10,119 nucleotides of DNA from NCBI GenBank assembly GCA_002254335.1, contig NIVA01000085.1:1-10119 (forward strand). The letters run 5' to 3'. The stretch comes from Bacteroidetes bacterium 4572_114. Its GTDB lineage: Bacteria; Bacteroidota; Bacteroidia; Bacteroidales; 4484-276. Below, piece after piece: positions 10,065 through 10,119 of the stretch (positions are counted from its first letter, which is position 1; each line of letters begins with the position of its first letter). A model generated the notes under the pieces. The model saw nothing but the letters and a program-made list of their open reading frames with translations, was not told where the DNA came from and did not search any database. Both the position numbers and the translations under genes were made by a program.

Positions 10065-10119
10065 TTTCCCCCATTATGAAGTAAAGAGGGCAGATAGCTC
10101 TTTGATCTTTTTATCTGTT
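10065..10119 (-). pseudogene. Upstream part of the same nuclease-like gene, separated by an in-frame TAA; runs off the window
   Basis: In the frame of the gene above, bases 10118 down to 10077 read TDKKIKELSALFTS. Then comes TAA (10076-10074), and then WGKLVESLVEGDLIKLL continues. From memory, relatives have 'KKIKEL...LF..QWGKLVE', so the TAA stands where Gln (CAA) is expected, a single C-to-T change. The heptad-like KKIKEL segment would be the end of the coiled coil. An ATG nearby (10074, minus) is in another frame and stops after five codons. The gene is therefore probably a nonsense pseudogene, or the base is a sequencing error. Confidence 0.6.

Overview
The window reads as chromosomal DNA of a member of the phylum Bacteroidota. 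Three kinds of evidence agree. There are two recognisable type IX secretion (T9SS) C-terminal sorting domains plus a truncated third. There is a large TonB-dependent receptor with an N-terminal carboxypeptidase-regulatory-like domain. Upstream of genes there are TAnnTTTG promoter boxes and A/T-rich leaders without Shine-Dalgarno sequences. The sequence does not allow a confident genus.

Layout. 1-215 is the 3' end of a T9SS-exported protein on the plus strand. 216-1034 has no convincing protein gene but is rich in repeats: a GC-rich hairpin, a REP-like pair of palindromes, and an element found twice. 1035-1553 (minus) encodes a small exported thioredoxin-like protein whose usual CxxC is altered. 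The promoter-side and terminator-side sequences that flank this gene also occur at 461-667, there without a gene between them. 1554-1966 holds the redoxin promoter, a 21-nt tandem repeat and the promoter of the next block.

1967-8148 is a plus-strand block of exported or outer-membrane proteins. It begins with a lamin-tail-domain (LTD)/cadherin-like protein that loses the second half of its T9SS tail and runs in frame, without a stop, into a complete TonB-dependent receptor (own signal peptide and start at 3167). Twenty bases later comes a secreted protein built as OB-fold, Fn3-like, two-HKD phospholipase-D-like nuclease and T9SS tail. LTD and OB-fold domains often accompany extracellular nucleases, so my working inference is a surface system that binds or cuts nucleic acid (or phosphodiesters) and imports a product; the substrate is not shown by the sequence. 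A strong terminator closes the block at 8168-8198.

8238-8808 is a compact antitoxin/PemK-MazF-type toxin pair with an 8-nt overlap. It is followed after 14 bases by a GT2 polyprenol-phosphate-mannose synthase-like gene (8823-9557). A long hairpin at 9582-9620 separates this from a convergent minus-strand gene (9672 to beyond the window end) for a coiled-coil/PD-(D/E)XK nuclease-like protein. That gene's reading frame is interrupted by a TAA where a Gln codon would be expected.

Most noteworthy are the LTD-receptor fusion, the gene-less second copy of the redoxin control sequences (relic or small RNA), the redoxin with a displaced cysteine pair, and the interrupted nuclease-like gene.
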